Part shown: one piece after another, positions 31,804 to 39,056 of the stretch | Layout of the letters: each line of letters opens with the position of its first letter | Position numbering within the stretch: the first letter of the stretch is position 1 | Assembly: GCF_004348685.1 (NCBI RefSeq) | Contig: NZ_SMKO01000065.1 | Coordinates: forward strand, 1 to 45,339 | Source of the DNA: Nonomuraea deserti | GTDB lineage: Bacteria; Actinomycetota; Actinomycetes; Streptosporangiales; Streptosporangiaceae | Length of the DNA stretch: 45,339 nucleotides | Direction of reading: 5' to 3' | Made by a program: the position numbers and the translations under genes | The notes under the pieces: model-generated | Seen by the model: only the letters and a program-made list of their open reading frames with translations | Told to the model about the DNA's origin: nothing | Databases searched by the model: none

Positions 31804-32207
31804 GAGGTCGTCTTCTCCTCGGCTCGGAATTCCGACAGCACGGCCTGGCAGCGGCGCAGGACCTCGTCGCGGTCGAGGCCGTGCACGGTGGCCTCGGCCA
31901 GCAGCACGCGGGCGCGCTCGTCCCAGCCCGCCACGAAGCCGGGCTCGGGTGGTCCTGAGGAGGGGTCGCGCCTGATGACCGCGCCGCTCTTGCGGTTGAC
32001 GCGGATGACGCCCTCGCGCTTGAGCAGGTCGTACGCCTTGTTGACCGTGTGGAAGTTGATCCCGAAGTCGGCCGCGAGCTGGCGGGTGGACGGCAGCGGG
32101 TCGCCCTCCACGGCCTCGCCCGCGGCGATCGCCTCCACGATCCGGTCCCGGATCTGCTGGTAGATCGGGACCTCGCTGTCGAGATCGATGTGCAGGTTCA
32201 CGCCCAC
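31800..32207 (-). CDS. YtrA-subfamily GntR regulator
   Basis: A short 135-residue GntR protein: winged helix at the N-terminus (EVPIYQQIRDRIVEAIAAGE, LPSTRQLAADFGINFHTVNKAYDLLKREGVIRV) and only a small helical tail for dimerisation, as in YtrA. These regulators repress adjacent ABC transporters in Bacillus and streptomycetes, often in response to cell-wall antibiotics. The start is GTG 32207; GTG 32201 is equally possible. It is divergent from the ABC operon across about 60 bp; that gap has an imperfect ATCTG...CAGAT inverted pair (about 32214-32240) that may be its operator. Confidence 0.92.
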   Translation of the reverse strand: MGVNLHIDLDSEVPIYQQIRDRIVEAIAAGEAVEGDPLPSTRQLAADFGINFHTVNKAYDLLKREGVIRVNRKSGAVIRRDPSSGPPEPGFVAGWDERARVLLAEATVHGLDRDEVLRRCQAVLSEFRAEEKTTS

Positions 32208-32267
32208 AGCTTATCTGATATACAACTAATAGAACAGATGGAACTCACCGACGATGGGAGCCCGGCC

Positions 32268-32620
32268 ATGTTCACCCTCGACATCACCCCGACCACGCTC
32301 ACCGTGCGGTACGAGCGCTGGACGCGGCTCTACGTCCGCAGGGCGCGCACCGACATCCCGCTGGCGGCGATCCGCGAGGTCGTGCCCGTGGCCCGCCCCC
32401 TGGCCCAGGCCAAAGGCCTGCGTGCGGGCATCGTCGTCAGCGGCGTGCTCAAGGCCGGCACGTGGACGGGCTTCGACGGCGTCAGGCGGCTGGTGTGCGC
32501 CCGGCGCGGCGAGCCCGGGCTGCGCATCGTGCTCGACCGGCGCATCGACGGCGTCGACGAGCTGGTGCTCAGCCTGGCCGGCGCGGAAGACGTCCGGCGC
32601 AGGCTGGCGGGAGCGGCCGC

Positions 32621-32624
<4 letters not shown>
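32268..32624 (+). CDS. Small PH-like domain protein preceding ABC genes
   Basis: A 118-residue protein I cannot assign firmly. Alternating strands (LTVRYERWTRLYVRRARTDI, LAAIREVVPVARPL, LRAGIVVSGVLKAGTW) and a final helix (LSLAGAEDVRRRLAG) suggest a PH-like barrel, as in bacterial proteins resembling DUF304 or YdbT. ATG 32268 is chosen because GGGAG lies 8 nt upstream; an in-frame ATG at 32238 would extend into the operator region. Its stop overlaps the GTG of the ABC ATPase (GTGA), so it is the first gene of that operon. Confidence 0.75.
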
Positions 32625-33507
<883 letters not shown>

Positions 33508-33511
<4 letters not shown>

Positions 33512-34302
33512 CCGCTTTCGTCCTGGCGGAGTGGCGCCGCCTGATCAGCGCCAGACTCTGGCGGTGGGGGGTGCTGGCGGCGATCTGCAGCGGCGCGTTC
33601 ACCGCGCTGCTCGCCCTCATCGGGCCGGAGAACTTCGATCCGCCGCTGCCCGGCCTGCACACGACGGAGGGCACGCGCGTGGTGCTCGGCCTGCTCGGGC
33701 TGCTCGCGTTCGTGCCCGCGCTGCTGGGCACGTCGGCGGTGGCGGCCGAATACCGCCACCGCACCATCACGACCACGGTGCTGTACGCGCCCCGGCGATG
33801 GACCCCGCTGGTCGCCAAGATCGTCACGTTCACGGCGGCCGGCCTGGCCTACGGGGCGATCACCGCGGCCGTGGCCGCCGCGGGGCTCTTCACGGCCGCC
33901 GCCGCCAAGGGTGTCACCCTGGGGCTGCCCGCAGGCGAGGTGCTCGGGCTGCTGGCCAGGATCGCGGTGACCATGGGCGTCTACACGCTGCTCGGCGTGG
34001 GCTTCGGCGCCCTGCTCCGCAACCAGGTGGCCGCGCTCGTCGTGCTCGGCTCGTACTTCTACGTCGTGGAGACCGCGCTGATGCTCGTCCCCGGGGTCAA
34101 CACGCTCTACCCCTACCTGCCCGGCGGGGCCACCGCCGCCCTGACCGGCTTCACCTACCTGGCCGACGCCGTCGCCGCCCAGACCGGCGGGGCGGCAGGC
34201 GCCCTGCTGCCCGCCCCGCTGGGCGGCGCCGTCCTCGTGGGCTACGCGGCGCTGGCCGCGCTCGCCGCCGTCGCGGTCTCGTTGCGCAGGGACATCACCT
34301 GA
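33508..34302 (+). CDS. ABC-2 type permease
   Basis: A 264-residue membrane protein with six hydrophobic segments. The N-terminus MTAFVLAEWRRLISARLWRW and AAEYRHRTITTTVLYAPRRWT (the conserved E-x-R-x-T-x-x cytosolic helix) are typical of NatB/ABC-2 permeases. Pairing with the ATPase through an ATGA overlap makes an exporter. The substrate is unknown; antibiotics, lipids or peptides are typical for YtrA-controlled systems. The gene appears complete. Confidence 0.92.
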
Positions 34303-34347
34303 AAAGGGCGCGCGGGTCGCCGGAGGGCTCCGGCATAATCCTCCGGG

Positions 34348-35097
34348 ATGAATCGACAACTGCTCAGCCACCTCGCCCATCGTGACCACCCCATCGCCGC
34401 CCCCATCAGCGACGACGCCCTCGAACGCCTGCTCCGGCGGGCGCGGCTGCCGGCGGACGCGCGCATCCTCGACCTCGGCTGCGGCGAGGCCGGATGGATC
34501 ATCAGAGCTCTGGAGCTCCATCCGAAGGCGACGGCCGACGGGGTGGACGTCTCCGAGGCCGCGCTCGCCGGCGCCGCCGAGCACGCCGCGGCCCGCGGCG
34601 TGTCCGACCGGCTCCGCCTGCACCACACCACCGCCGCCGACTTCACCGACCCCGAGCCGTACGACCTCGTCCTGTGCGTCGGCTCCACCCACGCCTTCGG
34701 CGGCCTGACGGAGTCGCTGCGGGCCGTGCGCCGCCACCTGCGTCCCGCCGGGCGGGCTCTCCTCGGGGAGGGCTTCTGGGAGACGACGCCCTCGCCGGAG
34801 ACCCTGACCCTGCTGGACGCGGGCCTCGACGAGTACGCCGACCTCGCGGGCACGGTGGAGCGGGCCGAGCACGCCGGCTACGCCACCGTCCACGCCCACA
34901 CCAGCACGCGCGCGGAGTGGGACGAGTACGAATGGTCCTGGACCGGCTCGCTGACCGACTGGGCGCTCGACCACCCCGGCGCCGACGGTGACGCCGCCCT
35001 GGCGACGGCCCGCGAGCACCGCGCCGCGTGGCTCCGCGGCTACCGCGACGTCCTCGGTTTCGTCACCTTCCTGCTCCGGCCGGTGCGAGAGCCGTGA
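34348..35097 (+). CDS. Class I SAM-dependent methyltransferase
   Basis: A 249-residue enzyme with motif I ILDLGCGEAGWI at about 43-54, GVDVSEAALAGAAEHA for the ribose-binding acidic loop, TTAADFTDPEPYDLVLCVGSTHAFGG, and a post-core LRPAGRALLGEGFWE. The C-terminus has a cap rich in aromatic and acidic residues (EWDEYEWSWTGSLTDWAL). The substrate cannot be inferred. ATG 34348 is 8 nt after CATAAT, consistent with a leaderless transcript; a GC hairpin (CCGGAGGGCTCCGG) immediately upstream may end the ABC operon. Confidence 0.9.
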   Translation: MNRQLLSHLAHRDHPIAAPISDDALERLLRRARLPADARILDLGCGEAGWIIRALELHPKATADGVDVSEAALAGAAEHAAARGVSDRLRLHHTTAADFTDPEPYDLVLCVGSTHAFGGLTESLRAVRRHLRPAGRALLGEGFWETTPSPETLTLLDAGLDEYADLAGTVERAEHAGYATVHAHTSTRAEWDEYEWSWTGSLTDWALDHPGADGDAALATAREHRAAWLRGYRDVLGFVTFLLRPVREP

Positions 35098-35170
35098 GCC
35101 TCACGTGCCCGGTCGTGGCGGGGCGCGTGAGGTCCACGTGCCTGGTCACCGCCGGGCCGGCGGGAAGGCC

Positions 35171-35206
35171 ATGAGCATCACGAGCAACTTCGAGAGAAGG
35201 TCATGA
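35171..35206 (+). CDS. 11-codon leader ORF overlapping the SDR start
   Basis: ATG AGC ATC ACG opens an 11-codon frame (MSITSNFERRS) whose TGA overlaps the SDR ATG (ATGA). The first bases copy the SDR start: GGCCATGAGCATCAC against GGTCATGAACATCAC. It may be a translational-coupling leader or an accidental product of a local duplication. An AAGG lies just upstream of each ATG. Confidence 0.35.
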   Translation: MSITSNFERRS

Positions 35207-35913
35207 ACATCACCCACGCTGTCGTCACGGGTGCCGCGGGCGGCATCGGCAGGGCCCTGGCCGCCGGCCTGCGCGCGGCAGGGGCGCACGTCGTGCTCGC
35301 CGACGTCGACGCGGCCGGGCTCGCCGCCGCCTCCGCCGAGCTGGAAGCCGACGCCGTGCCCACCGACGTCGCCGATCCAGCGGCGATGGAGGCGCTCGCC
35401 GCCGCCGCGCCCGGCGCCGACCTGGTGTGCCTGAACGCGGGCATCGTCGGCCAGGACCTGGGAACGCCGTGGGAGGCGAGCGACGACGACTGGGGCAGGG
35501 TGTTCGCCGTCAACGTGGGCGGAGTGCGCAACGGCCTGCGCGCCTTCGTCCCCAGGCTGCTCGCGGCGGGGCGGCCGGCGCACATCCTGGTCACGGCGTC
35601 GCTGGCGGGGCTGGTGACGTTCCCCGGCGGCGGGGCCTACGCCGCCTCGAAACACGCCGTGGTAACCCTGGCCGAGCAGGCCGCGCTGGCGCTGGAGGGC
35701 ACGCCGGTCGGGGTGACGCTGCTCTGCCCCGCGCTCGTACGGACGGCCATGTCGCCCGAAGGCGAGGACCCGGCGGTCATCGCGGACGCGGCGCTCGCGG
35801 CGGTCCGGGACGGCCGCTTCGTCGTGACACCGGACGAGTGGCGCGCGGCCGTCTCGCATCGCGGCCACCGCCTGGCCTCCGGCGCTCGCCCCGAGATCCC
35901 TTCACCCGCGTAG
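35203..35913 (+). CDS. Short-chain dehydrogenase/reductase
   Basis: A 236-residue classical SDR. The cofactor loop is TGAAGGIG at 9-16. D36 after the second strand (LADVD) suggests NAD(H) preference. The NAG motif is at about 78-80, with S133, Y146 and K150 as the catalytic triad (VTASLAG, YAASK). The C-terminus is short but complete for the family. Substrate unknown. The ATG 35203 overlaps the preceding 11-codon frame; AGAAGG provides a ribosome site. A strong hairpin follows the gene. Confidence 0.93.
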   Translation: MNITHAVVTGAAGGIGRALAAGLRAAGAHVVLADVDAAGLAAASAELEADAVPTDVADPAAMEALAAAAPGADLVCLNAGIVGQDLGTPWEASDDDWGRVFAVNVGGVRNGLRAFVPRLLAAGRPAHILVTASLAGLVTFPGGGAYAASKHAVVTLAEQAALALEGTPVGVTLLCPALVRTAMSPEGEDPAVIADAALAAVRDGRFVVTPDEWRAAVSHRGHRLASGARPEIPSPA

Positions 35914-35940
35914 CGGGCTCCGGCGCCCGCTCCGTCCGCT

Positions 35941-35974
35941 CACCTGCGCGGCCGTCCGGCCGGCCGCGCAGGTG
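35941..35974. terminator. Long GC hairpin between SDR and TauE gene
   Basis: CACCTGCGCGGCC pairs with GGCCGCGCAGGTG (13 perfect pairs) around an 8-nt loop, about 28 bp after the SDR stop. No T-run follows, as is usual for U-less actinomycete terminators. Confidence 0.6.
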
Positions 35975-36042
35975 ACCCGGCCGTGCTGTCGGGTCGCTGA
36001 CCTGTCACATCTTGACGCGATCCTGAACCTCGTAGACACTAA

Positions 36043-36061
36043 TCCTACTTGTATAGTAGGA
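36043..36061. promoter_or_regulatory. Rrf2/CymR-like operator over the TauE promoter
   Basis: TCCTACT-TGTAT-AGTAGGA is a 19-bp inverted repeat with 7-bp arms and a 5-bp spacer. TATAGT inside it (36052-36057) is a candidate -10. It precedes a sulfite-exporter-type gene, and an Rrf2 gene (now broken) follows that gene. Sulfur-responsive Rrf2 regulators (CymR) use comparable AT-rich sites ending in GGAAT, so this is probably an Rrf2-type operator (inferred). Confidence 0.55.
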
Positions 36062-36082
36062 ATGATAGGGAAAGAGGGGATC

Positions 36083-37027
36083 GTGCGAGCGCTAATCCTG
36101 CTCGGGCTGGTCGGCTTCGCGGCCCAGCTCGTCGACGGCAGCCTGGGCATGGCCTACGGTGTCACCTCGACCACGCTGCTGCTCGCCATCGGCACCAACG
36201 CGGCCGCAGCCTCCGCCACCGTGCACCTGGCCGAGATCGGCACCACGCTCGTCTCGGGCCTGTCCCACTGGCGCTTCGGCAACGTCGACTGGAAGGTCGT
36301 CGCGAAGATCGGTGTCCCTGGAGCCGTCGGCGCCTTCGCCGGGGCGACGTTCCTGTCCAGCCTGTCGACCGAGGTCGCCGCGCCGGTCATGTCGATCATC
36401 CTGCTGGTGCTGGGCGCCTACATTCTGGTCCGCTTCACCGCCCTGGGGCTGCCGCGTGGCAACCTGGGCAAGCCGCTGCGCAAGAGGTTCCTGGCGCCGC
36501 TCGGGTTGCTGGCCGGCTTCGTCGACTCCACCGGTGGTGGCGGCTGGGGGCCGGTCGGTACGCCGGCGATCCTGGCCAGCGGCCGCCTGGCCCCGCGTAA
36601 AGTGATCGGCTCCATCGACGCCAGCGAGTTCCTGGTCGCCATCGCCGCCAGCGCCGGCTTCTTCGTCGGCCTCGGCTCGGAGAACATCACCTTCTCCTGG
36701 GTGGTGGTGCTGCTGATCGGCGGCGTCATCGCCGCGCCCATCGCCGCCTGGCTGGTCCGCCACATCCCGCCCCGCGTGCTCGGCTCCTCCGTCGGCGGGA
36801 TCATCGTCCTGACGAACGCCCGGACCCTCCTGCGCAGCGACTGGATCGACGCCTCCAGCTCCGTGCAGACGGTCGCCTACGTGGTCATCGCCGTCATCTG
36901 GGCGGCGGCGATCGCCTACTCGGTCCGCGAATACCGTCGTGACAAGGTCAACGAGTCGGTCGAGGCGATCGAGAGCGAGCCGCGGCGCAAGAGCGGGGAC
37001 ACGGAGGAGGAGACGGCCTCCGCCTGA
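36083..37027 (+). CDS. TauE/SafE-family (sulfite/organosulfonate exporter-like) membrane protein
   Basis: A 314-residue protein with about eight hydrophobic segments. The family repeat is visible as GFAAQLVDGSLGMAYGVTSTTLLL and again as GLLAGFVDSTGGGGWGPVGTPAIL, the two half-repeats with the GGGxWG-type motif. Related proteins export sulfite, sulfoacetate or similar anions. GTG 36083 is chosen because GAGGGG lies 3-5 nt upstream; an in-frame ATG at 36062 lacks a ribosome site. The C-terminal 40 residues are charged and cytoplasmic. With an Rrf2-type operator upstream and an Rrf2 pseudogene downstream, a sulfur-responsive unit is likely. Confidence 0.9.
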   Translation: MRALILLGLVGFAAQLVDGSLGMAYGVTSTTLLLAIGTNAAAASATVHLAEIGTTLVSGLSHWRFGNVDWKVVAKIGVPGAVGAFAGATFLSSLSTEVAAPVMSIILLVLGAYILVRFTALGLPRGNLGKPLRKRFLAPLGLLAGFVDSTGGGGWGPVGTPAILASGRLAPRKVIGSIDASEFLVAIAASAGFFVGLGSENITFSWVVVLLIGGVIAAPIAAWLVRHIPPRVLGSSVGGIIVLTNARTLLRSDWIDASSSVQTVAYVVIAVIWAAAIAYSVREYRRDKVNESVEAIESEPRRKSGDTEEETASA

Positions 37028-37040
37028 GGCCCGCGCATCC

Positions 37041-37070
37041 GGGCCCGGCCCTCGTCCGAGGGCCGGGCCC
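37041..37070. terminator. Perfect 14-bp GC hairpin after the TauE gene
   Basis: GGGCCCGGCCCTCG and CGAGGGCCGGGCCC are exact complements separated by TC. It lies 13 bp after the TauE stop and 17 bp before the Rrf2 remnant, so it probably separates the two transcripts. Confidence 0.65.
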
Positions 37071-37087
37071 GCGGCGCTGACACGCCT

Positions 37088-37535
37088 ATGAGAATCTCTG
37101 CGCGCACCCAGTACGCACTCGGCGCCATGCTCGCCCTCGCGCGGCGGACGGCCCCGTCCACGCGGAACGGATCGCCGGCTCCCAGGGAATCCCCCGCCGC
37201 TTCTGCGACAACATCCTGCTCCAGCTGCGCAGGGCCGGCCTCATCCACAGTCAGCGCGGCCCCGACGGCGGATACTGGCTCGCCCGCCCGGCCTCGGCCG
37301 GGCGGGCGATGACCTCGCCCGCCCGGCCGAGGTCATCGCCCTGGCCGACGTGATCCGCGTGACCGAGGGCGTCGAGCAGGCCGCCAGGCCCTTCCCGCAG
37401 GCCGCGGCGCCGCTGGCCGGGATCTGGGCCCGGCTGCAGAGCCACGAGGAGGTCCTGCTCGGTGAGATCACCCTGGCCGACGTCGTGTCCTCCGCGCGGG
37501 AGCCGTCCGGCTCCGCCGGGCTGGAGGCCCCATGA
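37088..37535 (+). pseudogene. Rrf2-family regulator broken by two frameshifts
   Basis: Three frames together give a full Rrf2 protein. Frame one from ATG 37088: MRISARTQYALGAMLALA. Frame two from about 37141: ADGPVHAERIAGSQGIPRRF, then CDNILLQLRRAGLIHSQRGP and DGGYWLARP, the winged helix. Frame three from about 37326: AEVIALADVIRVTEG to LLGEITLADVV. The first break is a small indel at about 37139-37141. The second is a 35-bp insertion at 37279-37313 that shifts the frame; removing it restores YWLARPAEVIALADV exactly. The single-cluster cysteine pattern of IscR/NsrR is absent; CymR-like sulfur control is a guess from the neighbour. No functional repressor should be made. Confidence 0.82.
37279..37328. 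repeat. 35-bp palindromic insertion flanked by direct repeats
   Basis: CTCGCCCGCCCGGCC occurs at 37279-37293 and again at 37314-37328. The 20 bp between them (TCGGCCGGGCGGGCGATGAC) are the exact reverse complement of a mosaic of the second copy and its downstream GTCATCGCC. This looks like an inverted, templated insertion. Confidence 0.75.
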
Positions 37536-37598
37536 ACGGCGAACTCCGCCCACGGCCGTGAGCGGCACGCCGCCGCCCGGCCGCCGGGACGACGCGCG

Positions 37599-38480
37599 TC
37601 ACCCGAGGGCGGTCTCCACGTCGCCGGCAGAGGAGCCGCTGGCGAGGGAACCGCCGGTAAGAGATCCGCCGGTGGGAGATCCGCCGGTGGGAGATCCGCC
37701 GGTGGGAGATCCGCCGGTGGGAGATCCGCCGAAGGGAGACCCGCCGGTGAGAGGGACGCGGCGGTACCACTCGTTCGCCAACATCAGGGCCCGGGCCGGC
37801 TCGGGCAGCGCGGTCAGCATGGTCATCGACGCGCCGCGCCCGACCTCCGACTCGTGCGCGTGCATCGCGGCCCACTTGCGCTCGCCCCATCGCGAGACGT
37901 CGAGGTGGGTGGTGATCTGGTCGTCGGGCACGCCGGGCAGCGTCTGCGCCGGGTCGGGATCGGCGCCGAAGACGGTCCGCCAGTGCGACAGCACGACGGA
38001 TCGCGGGATGGTCGCCAGGTAGAGCGCGCGCGGCCGCCAGGGCTCGCCCGCGTCGCGGTGGAGCTGGTCGTAGCCGGCCGCCTCAACGGCGGCCATGGTG
38101 ACGCGGTGGGCGTGCACGTGGTCGGGATGGCCGTAGACGCCGTAGCCGTCGTAGGTGAGCACGACGTCGGGGCGCAGGCGCCTGATGTGCTCGACCAGCC
38201 GCCCCACCGTCTCGTCGAGCGGCACGTCCACGAAGCGCGGCGCCCCGGGCGCGGACTCGGGCTTGCGCGCGTCGGCGTAGCCGAGCAGCAGCGGCTCGCC
38301 GGCGCCGAGGATGGCGAGGGAGCGCTCCAGCTCGCCGGCCCGCTGGGTGCCCTCGGCCCAGGTGCACGTCACGACCGCGGTGACGGCGCCCTCTTCGGCG
38401 TACCTGGCCAGGGTGCCGCCCGTCCAGATCGCCTCGTCGTCCGGGTGCGCGTGCACGCACAACACGCGGAGCTCCGCCAC
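37599..38480 (-). CDS. PIG-L/MshB-type LmbE deacetylase with repetitive tail
   Basis: A 293-residue Zn-dependent N-acetylglucosaminyl deacetylase-like protein. Zn ligands: H12 and D15 in AHPDDEAIWTGG, and the third His in YGHPDHVHAH at about 147. Other motifs are TCTWAEGTQ and RPDVVLTYDGYGVYG. Mycothiol enzymes MshB and Mca belong here, but this may be a paralogue acting on another GlcNAc-containing compound. GTG 38480 has AGGAGG 5 nt upstream. The last 45 residues are LTGGSPFGGSPTGGSPTGGS and more of the same, an unusual flexible tail made by a 15-bp minisatellite; relatives end near LANEWYRRV, so it is probably a recent extension of the reading frame. Confidence 0.9.
   Translation of the reverse strand: MAELRVLCVHAHPDDEAIWTGGTLARYAEEGAVTAVVTCTWAEGTQRAGELERSLAILGAGEPLLLGYADARKPESAPGAPRFVDVPLDETVGRLVEHIRRLRPDVVLTYDGYGVYGHPDHVHAHRVTMAAVEAAGYDQLHRDAGEPWRPRALYLATIPRSVVLSHWRTVFGADPDPAQTLPGVPDDQITTHLDVSRWGERKWAAMHAHESEVGRGASMTMLTALPEPARALMLANEWYRRVPLTGGSPFGGSPTGGSPTGGSPTGGSPTGGSLTGGSLASGSSAGDVETALG
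37649..37753 (-). repeat. Seven-copy 15-bp minisatellite coding GGSPT
   Basis: Seven units of 15 bp: four perfect copies of ATCCGCCGGTGGGAG (37664-37723) flanked by variant copies. On the minus strand each unit encodes GGSPT/GGSLT. The high identity points to recent slippage. Confidence 0.95.
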
Positions 38481-38531
38481 GGCGCCTCCTCACGTGATCG
38501 AGGACGGCCATGGTAGCGGAGGCGTGTGACG

Positions 38532-38604
38532 TACCGCCCCAGGGGCTCGAACCCTGCCAATCCGGCTTAAAAGGCCGGTGCCCGACCAGCCGGGCGCGAG
38601 CGGT
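38532..38604 (-). tRNA. Atypical tRNA-Lys (TTT)
   Basis: Minus-strand 73-nt cloverleaf: acceptor ACCGCTC/GGGCGGT (A1-T72), positions 8-9 GC in place of the near-universal T8, D-stem GCCC/GGGC, anticodon stem CCGGC/GCCGG with loop CTTTTAA (anticodon TTT), T-arm CAGGG-TTCGAGC-CCCTG, discriminator A. All stems pair, so it looks maintained, but it differs strongly from housekeeping tRNA-Lys, which normally begins with G. Confidence 0.7.
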
Positions 38605-38633
38605 GTGGCGAGGACGGCGGGGTCCTCGCGAAG

Positions 38634-38706
38634 CTGCCAGAGCACGATTCGAACGTGCACCTACCCGGTTCAGAGCCGGGCGTCCTACCTGTTAGACGAT
38701 CTGGCA
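38634..38706 (-). tRNA. tRNA-Gln (CTG), divergent
   Basis: Minus-strand 73-nt cloverleaf: acceptor TGCCAGA/TCTGGCA with U1-A72 and discriminator G (glutamine-type identity), D-stem GTCT/GGAC, anticodon stem CCCGG/CCGGG with loop CTCTGAA (anticodon CTG), T-arm GCACG-TTCGAAT-CGTGC. All stems pair perfectly. It is the middle gene of the cluster. Confidence 0.82.
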
Positions 38707-38721
38707 TGGAAAGGAGAACGG

Positions 38722-38798
38722 TGGACCGACAGGGACTCGAACCCTGAACTTCTGCTTGCAAGGCAGAAATGATGCCTTTTCACCATCAGCCCGTGTCC
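38722..38798 (-). tRNA. Irregular tRNA-like gene, anticodon TGC (Ala)
   Basis: Minus strand, 77 nt. The T-arm CAGGG-TTCGAGT-CCCTG and the anticodon arm (TTCTGC/GCAGAA, loop CTTGCAA, anticodon TGC) are good. The acceptor pairs only if one A is bulged: GGAC(A)CGG with TCGGTCC. The anticodon stem can form six pairs and the D-arm is TGATG/CATCA. It may be a noncanonical tRNA or a tRNA pseudogene. It would be transcribed first of the three. Confidence 0.5.
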
Positions 38799-38802
38799 TG
38801 CG

Positions 38803-38835
38803 AAAAGAAAAAGCCACCTGGATGTCCAGGCGGCT
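38803..38835 (-). terminator. Intrinsic terminator (minus strand)
   Basis: Read on the minus strand, AGCCGCCTGG-ACAT-CCAGGTGGCT (one A-C type mismatch) is followed by TTTTTCTTTT. It ends transcription coming from the kinase side, immediately before the tRNA cluster. Confidence 0.85.
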
Positions 38836-39056
38836 CGTGAGCGAAGCTTGCTGCAATCACCCAGGAGCACGCCGGACCACGGCCTGACCGGCCTGGCGTT
38901 GCGGCCATTTCGCGGCGGCTGCGCGACCCATGGCTCCTCCTCCGGCGATGTCGTGGCCTGCTGATCGGCGGATTTTCCGCCTTTCACGTGAAACACGATA
39001 ACCAGGACGCCCGGCACGCGCCACGCATTATTCGCGGCCTTTTCCGCCGGACGGTT
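38836..39056. other. Noncoding gap with parS
   Basis: About 220 bp between the terminator and the kinase gene. Apart from the parS-like site I see no coding frame, tRNA or further hairpin with a T-run. Confidence 0.5.
38980..38995. promoter_or_regulatory. parS-like ParB binding site
   Basis: CCTTTCACGTGAAACA matches 14 of 16 bases of the bacterial parS consensus TGTTTCACGTGAAACA, including the whole TTTCACGTGAAA palindrome. It lies in a noncoding gap. No other copy is seen in the window. ParB loading here would mark a segment within the origin-proximal region of an actinomycete chromosome (inferred). Confidence 0.75.

Noticed and set aside
37532..37561. Nine-codon frame overlapping the Rrf2 pseudogene stop
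   Set aside because: No ribosome site of its own, no family resemblance, and no neighbour to suggest a role.
37649..37753. Tandem repeats considered as a CRISPR array
   Set aside because: The units are 15 bp, directly adjacent, without spacers, and keep the reading frame of the deacetylase.
38489..38496. TCACGTGA considered as a second parS
   Set aside because: Only the inner 8 bp match; the flanks differ from TTTCACGTGAAA and the site overlaps a ribosome-binding region.
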